Of a DNA stretch of 12,555 bases, positions 1 through 7,321 are shown piece after piece. The position numbers and the translations under genes are program-made. The notes beneath the pieces are model-generated. The model was not told where the DNA came from, did not search any database, and worked only from the letters and a program-made list of their open reading frames with translations. This DNA is from Bacteroidales bacterium UBA6397 (lineage in GTDB: Bacteria > Bacteroidota > Bacteroidia > Bacteroidales > UBA932), in assembly GCA_002439875.1 (NCBI GenBank), contig DJQB01000003.1, forward strand, positions 98,786 to 111,340, read 5' to 3'. How positions within the stretch are numbered: the first letter of the stretch is position 1; each line of letters opens with the position of its first letter.

Positions 1-516
1 GTGGCCGGAAAGACCGGAACTTCCAGGCAAGTGCTTTCCGCGGAGGAGATAAAGAGATATGGGATGGAGACTCCGTATGTCACAAAGGACGGGAGCTACC
101 ACAATCTGGCGACTTTCGTAGGATTCTTCCCCGCGGACAACCCGAAATACAGTGCGATCATCTGCGTGAAATCCGGACTTATCAAGGGGAGCGTCTACGG
201 AGGTGTGATCCCGGCCGCGGCGATGCGTGAGATTGTCGATGCCATCTACGTCCTTGATCCTGAATGGGGTTCGGAGCTGACACCCTCCGCCAAGGTTCCA
301 GAGATGGCATCAAGCGTGGAGGCAACAGCCAGGACTGACATCAGGAACCCAGTGATTCCGAATGTCGTGGGGCTGGGACTGAAAGACGCCTTATACGTGA
401 TAGAAAACAGCGGGTTCAGGTGTAGATATTCAGGGACAGGACATGTCGTGTCACAGAACCCAAGGAACGGACAGAAAGCCGCTGATGGCTCAACAATAAC
501 GATCACATTGAAATGA
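1..516 (+). CDS. ftsI: Septal peptidoglycan transpeptidase FtsI (PBP3-like), C-terminal part with PASTA domain
   Basis: This is the 3' end of a gene that starts upstream of the window. The first codon, GTG, is an internal valine and not a start, because it lies directly before the catalytic-domain motif KTGT (residues 4-7 of the visible part). KTG is the third active-site motif of penicillin-binding transpeptidases; the SxxK and SxN motifs must lie upstream. The end of the transpeptidase fold is visible at about residues 36-82 (ATFVGFFP, then YGGVIPAA). After a linker of about 30 residues comes one PASTA domain (about 116-171), with the typical PNVVG opening and a VSQNPRNG turn. FtsI crosslinks septal peptidoglycan in the periplasm and works with FtsW. 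PASTA-ended FtsI is familiar in Bacteroidota. Its TGA stop overlaps the ATG of murE (ATGA), so translation is probably coupled. A paralogous class B PBP is possible, but position favours FtsI. Confidence 0.93.
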   Translation: MAGKTGTSRQVLSAEEIKRYGMETPYVTKDGSYHNLATFVGFFPADNPKYSAIICVKSGLIKGSVYGGVIPAAAMREIVDAIYVLDPEWGSELTPSAKVPEMASSVEATARTDIRNPVIPNVVGLGLKDALYVIENSGFRCRYSGTGHVVSQNPRNGQKAADGSTITITLK

Positions 517-2003
517 GACTGGAAAACATCATAAGGAACGCCGGTGTCATCGAGGTGCGCGGAAACCGCGGTCTCGAGATAACCGACATCAGCAACGACT
601 CAAGGGAGGTCACCCCCGGAGCCATATTCATCGCCGTGAAAGGTTACGCCCAGGACGGGCACGCCTACATCGGGAAAGCGATCGCATCCGGCGCGGCCGC
701 CATCGCCTACGAAGACGAGGCCGCTTTGGACAAGGCGGTTTCTGAATATGACAGGGCGACATTGGACGGCCTTACGTTCGTCAAGGTGGCCGATTCCCGT
801 CATGCCGTCGCCATGATGGCAGCGGATTTCTTCGACAACCCGTCCGGGAAACTCACCCTTGTCGGCATAACCGGCACAAACGGGAAGACGACAACCGTCA
901 CCCTGCTCTACCATCTGTTCATGGCACAGGGCTACAATTGCGGACTGCTTTCAACCATCGCCAATTACATAGGCCGGAAACGTCTTGAGACATCGAACAC
1001 CACGGCGGATCCTGTCACCATCAACCGCCTGATGAGCCGGATGGTGGACGAGGGCTGCGAGTTCTGCTTCATGGAAGTAAGTTCGATAGGTGTCGAGCAG
1101 GAGCGTGTGGCCGGTCTCAAGTTCAAGGTCGGGATATTCTCAAACCTGACTCATGACCACCTTGACTACCACAAGACGTTCGCCGAGTATCTCCGCTGCA
1201 AGAAAATGTTCTTTGACAATCTTCCCGCCACAGCCACGGCGATTACCAACATCGACGACAGGAACGGGGAGGTGATGGTGCAGAACACCAAGGCCAAGGT
1301 CGTAAGATACTCCTGCAGAAGCATTGCCGACCACACTTGCCGGATCATGGAGGAGACTTTCGAGGGAATGCTACTGAAAATCGACGGCCGGGAGATCTGG
1401 ACAAGACTCATCGGCCAGCACAACGCCTACAACATCCTCGCCATCTACAGCGCGGCCATAGCGCTCGGTGCAGATCCTGACGAGACCTTGGTGGCGATAA
1501 GCAGGCTTGAGTCAGCGCCTGGACGCCTGGAGGTCATCAGGGGGCCAAGGAATCTTTCGGTGGTGATCGACTATGCCCACACTCCCGACGCGTTGGAGAA
1601 TGTCCTCAAGACCCTTAGGGACATTGATGACGGCAGGGAATTGGTCTGTCTGTTCGGGTGTGGCGGAGACCGCGACAGGACAAAAAGGCCGGAGATGGCG
1701 GCGATCGCGGAACGTTATGCGGACAGGATCGTCGTGACATCGGACAATAGCCGCACGGAAAAGACAGAAGACATCATGGAGGACATCCGCAAGGGATTCA
1801 GTCAAAATGGTTTGGCCAAGACAATCTTCATAGCGGACAGAAAAGAGGCGATCCGAGCGGCGATAATGTTCGCCAAGGACGGAGGAGTCATCCTGCTCGC
1901 GGGCAAAGGTCACGAGACCTACCAGATCATCGGAACCGAACACCGGCATTTCGATGAACGCGAGGTTGTGGCCGAGGTTTTCAAAAACATCAGCGGACAA
2001 TAG
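513..2003 (+). CDS. murE: UDP-MurNAc-L-Ala-D-Glu ligase MurE (probably adds meso-diaminopimelate)
   Basis: MurE is a cytoplasmic ATP-dependent ligase that adds the third amino acid to the peptidoglycan stem peptide. The 496 residues match the usual length. Visible parts are an N-terminal UDP-binding domain (SNDSREVTPGAIFIAVKG, 27-44), the ATP-binding loop GTNGKTTT (121-128), the central-domain motifs MEVSS (187-191) and NLTHDHLDYH (211-220), and the C-terminal domain with DYAHTPD (353-359), GCGGDRDRTKRP (382-393) and GKGHE (464-468). The residue-selecting motif reads DNSR (411-414). The DAP-type motif is DNPR, so arginine is kept but proline is serine. With Glu468 this favours meso-DAP, but the specificity is inferred. 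Two further usual residues differ: Ile192 where EVSSH is common, and His303 where GxFN is common. The start is set by the ATGA overlap with ftsI. The gene ends 12 bases before mraY. Confidence 0.96.
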   Translation: MRLENIIRNAGVIEVRGNRGLEITDISNDSREVTPGAIFIAVKGYAQDGHAYIGKAIASGAAAIAYEDEAALDKAVSEYDRATLDGLTFVKVADSRHAVAMMAADFFDNPSGKLTLVGITGTNGKTTTVTLLYHLFMAQGYNCGLLSTIANYIGRKRLETSNTTADPVTINRLMSRMVDEGCEFCFMEVSSIGVEQERVAGLKFKVGIFSNLTHDHLDYHKTFAEYLRCKKMFFDNLPATATAITNIDDRNGEVMVQNTKAKVVRYSCRSIADHTCRIMEETFEGMLLKIDGREIWTRLIGQHNAYNILAIYSAAIALGADPDETLVAISRLESAPGRLEVIRGPRNLSVVIDYAHTPDALENVLKTLRDIDDGRELVCLFGCGGDRDRTKRPEMAAIAERYADRIVVTSDNSRTEKTEDIMEDIRKGFSQNGLAKTIFIADRKEAIRAAIMFAKDGGVILLAGKGHETYQIIGTEHRHFDEREVVAEVFKNISGQ

Positions 2004-2008
2004 GAGGG
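2003..2008 (+). promoter_or_regulatory. Strong Shine-Dalgarno sequence for mraY
   Basis: GGAGGG lies seven bases before the mraY ATG at 2016 and shares its first G with the murE stop codon TAG. It is the clearest ribosome binding site in the window. Most other starts here have only A-rich or weak purine sequence ahead of them, as is common in Bacteroidota. It fixes the mraY start. Confidence 0.6.
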
Positions 2009-2015
2009 TGAAGCG

Positions 2016-3326
2016 ATGATCTACCATCTTTTTGAATATCTACGGCAATACGACATCCCTGGACAAGGTCTTTTCACCTACCTGTCGTTCAGGGCTATGT
2101 TGACCAGCGTCACGGCGATGCTTCTTTCGTTCTTCGCAGGGCGGAAGATAATCCAGTGGCTGCAGAGAAAACAGATCGGAGAGACCATCCGGGACTTGGG
2201 ACTGGAAGGCCAGATGCAGAAGAAAGGTACGCCGACCATGGGCGGAGTCATCATCATCCTGGGGATCGTGGTTCCGGTCCTGTTGTTCTGCAACCTGCGG
2301 AACATCTATATCCAGCTTCTTCTTCTGACCACTGTCTGGTGTGGGGCCTTGGGATTCGCCGACGACTACATCAAGGTGTTCAAACACAACAAGGAAGGTC
2401 TCCATCCAAAAGCCAAACTGATCTGCCAGCTTGGCCTCGGATTGGTCATCGCGCTCACAGTCTGCTTCAGCGACGACATCGTGGTCAGGGAGAAAGTACC
2501 TGTGAAAGCCGGCGTGGCCAATGTGGTCGAGCAAGGCAACAGCAGTTCCCTGAACGTTGACTCGGAGACACTTGTGGCTCAAGACACCGGATGGAAGATG
2601 GAGAATGTGATCAAGAGCACGAAGACCACGCTTCCTTTCGTGAAGGACCACGAATTCGACTACAAATGCTTCTCCCCGTTCAAAGGCAAGTGGGGATGGT
2701 ACTGCAAATGGGCGGTATACATGCTGATGATCGTGGTGGTCATCATGGCTTGCTCCAACGGCACGAACCTGACGGACGGCATGGACGGACTGGCGGCAGG
2801 GACAAGCGCGATCGTCGGAGTGGTTCTGGGAATACTGGCATGGCTGGGAGGCAATCTCATCAATTCGGACTACCTTAACATCATGTACATTCCCGGCAGC
2901 GGAGAAATAGCGATCTTCATGTCCGCGTTCGTCGGTGCGTTGATGGGATTCCTGTGGTACAACTCCTACCCGGCACAGGTGTTCATGGGGGACACCGGAA
3001 GCCTCACAATCGGGGGAATCATCGGAGTGAGCGCGGTTCTGATGAGGAAAGAACTGCTGCTGCCGGTCCTCTGCGGGATATTCCTAGTGGAGTCCCTTTC
3101 AGTCATCATGCAGAAAGCATATTTCAAGTACACCAAGAGAAAATACGGTGAGGGCAGAAGGATATTCAAGATGGCTCCTCTGCACCACCACTATCAGAAG
3201 GAAGGCATTCCGGCGCTTGTCTCAAGGCCGGAGCATGCCATACCGGAAGCGAAGATCGTGACCAGGTTCTGGCTCATCGGGGTCATCCTGGCGGTCACCA
3301 CATTGGCATTGTTGAAGATTAGATAA
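2016..3326 (+). CDS. mraY: Phospho-MurNAc-pentapeptide translocase MraY (lipid I synthase)
   Basis: MraY is an integral membrane enzyme that transfers phospho-MurNAc-pentapeptide from UDP to undecaprenyl phosphate, giving lipid I. The signature motifs are all present: GTPTMGG (71-77), the catalytic-site DDYIKV (116-121), NGTNLTDGMDGLA (248-260, with Asp254 and Asp257), GDTGS (325-329) and the cytoplasmic HHH of LHHHYQKEG (389-397). About ten hydrophobic segments are visible, the first near 22-41 and the last near 417-433. At 436 residues it is clearly longer than the roughly 360 of the E. coli and Aquifex enzymes. The extra length is a polar stretch at about 152-228, between TM4 and TM5, which the known topology places on the periplasmic side. 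I believe longer MraY proteins are common in Bacteroidota. Four bases separate it from murD. Confidence 0.97.
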   Translation: MIYHLFEYLRQYDIPGQGLFTYLSFRAMLTSVTAMLLSFFAGRKIIQWLQRKQIGETIRDLGLEGQMQKKGTPTMGGVIIILGIVVPVLLFCNLRNIYIQLLLLTTVWCGALGFADDYIKVFKHNKEGLHPKAKLICQLGLGLVIALTVCFSDDIVVREKVPVKAGVANVVEQGNSSSLNVDSETLVAQDTGWKMENVIKSTKTTLPFVKDHEFDYKCFSPFKGKWGWYCKWAVYMLMIVVVIMACSNGTNLTDGMDGLAAGTSAIVGVVLGILAWLGGNLINSDYLNIMYIPGSGEIAIFMSAFVGALMGFLWYNSYPAQVFMGDTGSLTIGGIIGVSAVLMRKELLLPVLCGIFLVESLSVIMQKAYFKYTKRKYGEGRRIFKMAPLHHHYQKEGIPALVSRPEHAIPEAKIVTRFWLIGVILAVTTLALLKIR

Positions 3327-3330
3327 ACTT

Positions 3331-4677
3331 ATGAATATGAGCAGAATTGTAGTTTTGGGAGGCGCTGAGAGCGGGATCGGAGCCGCTGTTCTCGCAAAGG
3401 TGAAAGGATTCGATGTGTTCCTTTCCGACTACGGTAAGATTTCTGAGCGCTTCGCCAAGGAGCTCCGCAAATGGGACATCAGTTTCGAGGAAGGGCATCA
3501 CACCGAGGATCTCATCCTTAACGCCGACGAGGTGATCAAGAGCCCGGGAATCCCGAACACAGCGCCGATCATAAAGAAGATTGAGGCGAAAGGCATCCAT
3601 ATCATCTCTGAGATCGAGTTCGCGGGCCGCTACGACACAGCGAAGAAAATCTGCATAACAGGAAGCAACGGAAAGACCACAACAACCTCTCTGATCTACT
3701 ACCTGCTTCAGAACGCAGGCCTGAACGTGGGTCTCGGCGGCAACATCGGCAAAAGCTACGCCTACCAGGTGGCCACCGAAAACTTCGACTACTACGTTCT
3801 GGAGATCAGCAGCTTCCAACTGGACAACTGCTACGATTTCCGTCCGGACATCGCGATCATCACAAACATCACCCCGGATCACCTTGACCGCTACGACTAC
3901 CAGATGGAGAACTACGTGAATGCCAAATTCCGTCTCACGCAGAACCTCCGTCCCGAAGACTGCTTCATCTTCGACTCCGACGACGAGATCACGATAGAAC
4001 ACCTCAACAAGATAATCCTCTCAGCCAAACGCCTGCCGTTCACCCAAAAGGACGAGGTGAAGCAAGGGGCGTACCTCAAAGGCGACAAGATTGTCGTGAA
4101 GTACGGAGAGGAGGAATGCGACATATTCCTTAAAGAGCTCGCCCTTGGCGGAAAGCACAACATCTACAATTCGATGGCCGCCGCGCTCGCCGCGAAGGCG
4201 TCGGGTATCGACAACAAGACCATCCGCGAGGCCCTGGCCACATTCCAGCCTATCGAGCACAGGCTTGAGCCAGTCCTGAGCATCAAGGATGTACTTTACA
4301 TCAACGACTCAAAGGCGACCAATGTCGATGCCGCATGGTACGCGCTCGAATGCCAGAAGCGTCCGGTCGTGTGGATTGTCGGAGGGACCGACAAGGGCAA
4401 CGACTACGAGGTCCTCAAGCCCCTGGTCAAGGAGAAAGTCAAGGCCATCGTCTGCATGGGTCTGGACAACCACAAGTTCCACGAGGCGTTCGGGGAGATT
4501 GTGGGCAAAGACAGGATTGTGGACACGAAATCAGCCGAAGAGGCTGTCAAGGCGGCCAGCGGATTCGCCAAGGCAGGAGATGTCGTGCTGCTCAGCCCGT
4601 GCTGCGCCAGTTTCGATCTCTTCACCTGCTACGAGGACCGCGGCGAGAAGTTCAAGGAAGCCGTAAGAAGACTCTAA
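3331..4677 (+). CDS. murD: UDP-MurNAc-L-Ala:D-glutamate ligase MurD
   Basis: MurD is a cytoplasmic ATP-dependent ligase that adds D-glutamate to UDP-MurNAc-L-Ala. The 448 residues fit the family. The N-terminal nucleotide-sugar domain has the glycine-rich loop GGAESGIGAA (10-19) and SPGIP (71-75). The central domain has the ATP loop GSNGKTTT (111-118), EISSFQLD (158-165) and NITPDHLDRY (179-188). The C-terminal domain has NDSKATN (325-331) and SPCCASFD (422-429), close to the usual SPACASFD. The short UDP-binding N-terminal domain and the SKATN and SFD motifs separate it from MurC and MurE. The start at 3331 is four bases after mraY; an in-frame ATG at 3337 is an alternative. No Shine-Dalgarno sequence is seen, so coupling to mraY translation is likely. 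Confidence 0.96.
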   Translation: MNMSRIVVLGGAESGIGAAVLAKVKGFDVFLSDYGKISERFAKELRKWDISFEEGHHTEDLILNADEVIKSPGIPNTAPIIKKIEAKGIHIISEIEFAGRYDTAKKICITGSNGKTTTTSLIYYLLQNAGLNVGLGGNIGKSYAYQVATENFDYYVLEISSFQLDNCYDFRPDIAIITNITPDHLDRYDYQMENYVNAKFRLTQNLRPEDCFIFDSDDEITIEHLNKIILSAKRLPFTQKDEVKQGAYLKGDKIVVKYGEEECDIFLKELALGGKHNIYNSMAAALAAKASGIDNKTIREALATFQPIEHRLEPVLSIKDVLYINDSKATNVDAAWYALECQKRPVVWIVGGTDKGNDYEVLKPLVKEKVKAIVCMGLDNHKFHEAFGEIVGKDRIVDTKSAEEAVKAASGFAKAGDVVLLSPCCASFDLFTCYEDRGEKFKEAVRRL

Positions 4678-4684
4678 AGGTTCA

Positions 4685-6169
4685 ATGAATATGGCCGAGG
4701 AAACAAAGAAAAAGAAGACTCTCTGGAACTTCGTGGATTCCCTCGAAGGAGACAAGGTTGTGTGGATGATAGTCATACTGCTCATCCTGTTCTCCATCGT
4801 TGCCATATTCTCATCCACATCCCTGCTGGCTCTGCAGCAGAAGACGAGCAGAATGGCCATCATCAGCGAGCAGCTCGTCTTGTCTCTGGCGGGGCTGGGA
4901 GTGATTGTCCTATGCTGCTGCATAAAGAAGATCGGATTCTTCAGGATAGTCTCACAACTGGGCTATGCGGTTTCCATAGGTCTGCTGTCGATTCTGGCGC
5001 TTCACATCTCCGCAGGTCCGATCAAAGCCCTCTACATCAACCACGCATGGAGAATCGTGTCGGTTTTCGGATTCCAGGTCCACGTCTTTGAGGTCGTGAA
5101 GGTGGCAATGATAATGTACCTGGCATGGGCCGTCAACGCCTTCCGCAACGACAGTTTCGTGATCGCCAACCTCCTGGGGGAAAAACATCCTTTCTGGAAA
5201 CGGCCTCTTGTCAAGAAGTTCGTCTACATCTACATCCCGATCTGCACCGTCTGCCTTATCATGATGATGGGCAGCCTGTCCAGCACGGTGTTCATCGGAG
5301 GCATGATGTTCATCACAATCCTGATCGGAGGAATCAGCGTCAAGGAACTTGTCAAACCGGTGACGGCACTGGTGCTGTTCTTGGGAGTCGTCGCCTTCAT
5401 AGATTCCAACCGTGACGGCAAGAAATTGTTCCCGCATCTGGATTCCGCCATCAGCCGCGTCACGGGAGCCGGAACGGAGGACAATCTGAAGATAATACGT
5501 GAAAAACCTCAGAACAGCAAAGAGTTCCAGGACGCCCTCGACGACATCAAGCAGCCGATGAGCGCGAAAATCGCCATACATGAGGGCGGGTTGATCGGCA
5601 AGGGACCAGGTCGCAGCACCCAAAGGTACGTTGTGCCGATCATGTTCGAGGACTACATGTACAGCTTCATAGTAGAGGAATACGGACTGCTCGGAGGACT
5701 GTTCGTCATCATCCTCTACATAAGCCTTCTTGCCAGAGGATCAATCATAGTCAGGAACTGTGACAACCATTTCGCCAAGACAGCGGTGGCGGGGCTTGTG
5801 CTGCTCATAACCTGTCAGGCCATGATGCACATAGCCATCAATTGTGACATGGGTCCGCTCACAGGGCAGACACTCCCGATGATCAGCCACGGCAACTCCT
5901 CGTTCCTGATGTTCAGTCTGGCGTTCGGCATCATCTTGTCCATCAGCAAGATGGCTAAGAGAAAGATCGCCAGGGAGGCGGCCAAGGCAGAACCGTTGGT
6001 CGACAGGGCGATAAAGGACGAGGTTAGCAGCGGGCTGGACGATCTGGATCAGATGGAGAGCGGGCTTTCCGACGAGGACAATGACATCACCGGGTCGGAG
6101 GACGAAGTCCCGGCCCAACATGAGAATGACATCCCGGACTACGGAATTGATGACCATAACAATGAATAA
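4685..6169 (+). CDS. ftsW: SEDS-family septal peptidoglycan polymerase FtsW
   Basis: FtsW is a polytopic membrane glycosyltransferase that polymerises lipid II at the septum together with FtsI. About ten hydrophobic segments run from residue 26 to 421. SEDS landmarks are SSTSLLA (43-49), the GGLIGKGPGRS loop (301-311), and the stretch 318-338 containing EDYMYSFIVEEYG. In that stretch Asp323 aligns by motif with the catalytic aspartate of canonical TDFIF. PLTGQTLPMISHGNSS follows at 391-406, then the last membrane segment. Several positions depart from the consensus: the usual QPSE motif reads QVHVFEVVK (131-139), the usual GGSS reads GNSS, and TDFIF reads EDYMY. A cytoplasmic tail of about 73 residues follows the last segment, first basic (422-434) and then strongly acidic. 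RodA is the alternative, but the position between murD and murG identifies FtsW. The start at 4685 is seven bases after murD; ATG 4691 is possible. Confidence 0.94.
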   Translation: MNMAEETKKKKTLWNFVDSLEGDKVVWMIVILLILFSIVAIFSSTSLLALQQKTSRMAIISEQLVLSLAGLGVIVLCCCIKKIGFFRIVSQLGYAVSIGLLSILALHISAGPIKALYINHAWRIVSVFGFQVHVFEVVKVAMIMYLAWAVNAFRNDSFVIANLLGEKHPFWKRPLVKKFVYIYIPICTVCLIMMMGSLSSTVFIGGMMFITILIGGISVKELVKPVTALVLFLGVVAFIDSNRDGKKLFPHLDSAISRVTGAGTEDNLKIIREKPQNSKEFQDALDDIKQPMSAKIAIHEGGLIGKGPGRSTQRYVVPIMFEDYMYSFIVEEYGLLGGLFVIILYISLLARGSIIVRNCDNHFAKTAVAGLVLLITCQAMMHIAINCDMGPLTGQTLPMISHGNSSFLMFSLAFGIILSISKMAKRKIAREAAKAEPLVDRAIKDEVSSGLDDLDQMESGLSDEDNDITGSEDEVPAQHENDIPDYGIDDHNNE

Positions 6170-6170
6170 T

Positions 6171-7319
6171 ATGGAGCATAAAGCATTGAGAGTCATAATA
6201 AGCGGAGGCGGCACAGGAGGTCACATCTTCCCGGCCGTCTCCATCGCGAACAAACTGAAGGAGCTGAACCCGGAGACCGAGATCCTGTTCGTCGGGGCTG
6301 AAGGCAAGATGGAGATGGAGAAAGTGCCGGCCGCAGGTTACAGGATTGTGGGGCTGCCTATCGTTGGACTGCAACGTCAGCTCAACCTCAGGAACATACT
6401 CAACGACCTGTGCGTACCCTTCAAGGTCGCGGCCAGCCTGATGAAGGCAAGGAGAATCATAAGGGAGTTCAAACCCCAAGTCGCGATCGGGGTCGGAGGC
6501 TATGCCAGCGCTCCCCTGCTCTGGGCCGCGACAGGGATGCGCATCCCGGCTTTGATCCAGGAGCAGAACGGGTTCGCCGGACTGACCAACAAGAAGCTCG
6601 GGAACCGGGTGCAGAGCATCTGCGTGGCCTATGAGGGGATGGAGAAGTTCTTCCCTGCCGACAAGATCGTCATGACCGGCAATCCGATCAGAAGCGTCAT
6701 AGTCCCCGCCACTCCGGAAATGAAAGAGGAGGGTGTCAAGGAATATGGTCTCGATCCGCTCAGGAAGCACATTTTCGTTGTGGGGGGAAGCCTTGGAAGC
6801 GCCCGGTTCAACCAGTGCATGAAGAAATGGATCTCGGACGGATGCCCGGGGATTGACGGGGTCGACGTACTGTGGCAGTGCGGGAAGCATTACAAGCCGG
6901 ACATCGACAAGTTTATGGACGGGCAACGGGCCAAGAACCCGGATGTTGTCAGGCACATCCATCATTCGGATTTCATCGGAAGGATGGATCTAGCCTATGC
7001 GGCCGCCGACGTCGTCGTCTCACGTTCCGGAGCCAGTTCCGTGTCGGAGCTCTGCGCCGCACACAAGGCCGTGATATTCATCCCTTCTCCTAATGTGGCC
7101 GAAGATCATCAGACCCACAACGCAATGGCGCTGGTGAGAAAAGACGCGGCGGTGCTCGTCAAGGATTCCGATGCGATGGAGAAGATGATTCCGACAGCAC
7201 TAGAACTGCTTAAGGATCCGGCGAAGATCGCCACGCTTGAGGAGAACGCCGGAAAGATGGCGCTTCCCGACGCCGCGGAAAAGATCGCTGAAGAGGTTTA
7301 CAAATTGGTCAAAGATTAG
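6171..7319 (+). CDS. murG: UDP-GlcNAc:lipid I N-acetylglucosaminyltransferase MurG
   Basis: MurG is a peripheral membrane GT-B glycosyltransferase that adds GlcNAc to lipid I on the cytoplasmic face, giving lipid II. Numbered from the ATG at 6171 (382 residues), the first glycine loop SGGGTGGHIFPA is at 11-22, the second, GVGGYASAP, at 107-115, and the third, VVGGSLGS, at 203-210. The donor-binding region has SGASSVSEL (286-294), with Glu293 where the UDP-GlcNAc-binding glutamate is expected, and EDHQTHNA (311-318). The reading frame stays open back to 6081 inside ftsW, but MurG proteins start a few residues before the first glycine loop, so the real start is 6171 or 6162. The first leaves one base after the ftsW stop and the second overlaps it by eight. 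Two bases separate the stop from murC. Confidence 0.95.
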   Translation: MEHKALRVIISGGGTGGHIFPAVSIANKLKELNPETEILFVGAEGKMEMEKVPAAGYRIVGLPIVGLQRQLNLRNILNDLCVPFKVAASLMKARRIIREFKPQVAIGVGGYASAPLLWAATGMRIPALIQEQNGFAGLTNKKLGNRVQSICVAYEGMEKFFPADKIVMTGNPIRSVIVPATPEMKEEGVKEYGLDPLRKHIFVVGGSLGSARFNQCMKKWISDGCPGIDGVDVLWQCGKHYKPDIDKFMDGQRAKNPDVVRHIHHSDFIGRMDLAYAAADVVVSRSGASSVSELCAAHKAVIFIPSPNVAEDHQTHNAMALVRKDAAVLVKDSDAMEKMIPTALELLKDPAKIATLEENAGKMALPDAAEKIAEEVYKLVKD

Positions 7320-7321
7320 AC

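Noticed and set aside
3319..4002. Minus-strand open frame opposite murD
   Set aside because: It is Val/Asp/Glu-rich with no known motif and fully antisense to a conserved gene. The same applies to antisense frames at 1512-2027, 2040-2651, 8578-9303 and 11087-11671.
6081..6170. N-terminal extension of MurG into the end of ftsW
   Set aside because: The frame is open, but the extension is arginine- and threonine-rich, matches no MurG start and lies wholly within the acidic FtsW tail coding sequence. MurG proteins start just before the first glycine loop.
6087..6965. Long minus-strand open frame opposite ftsW and murG
   Set aside because: It is antisense to strongly conserved genes, and its product is His/Asp/Pro/Leu-rich in the way typical of shadow frames in GC-rich DNA, with no recognisable domain.
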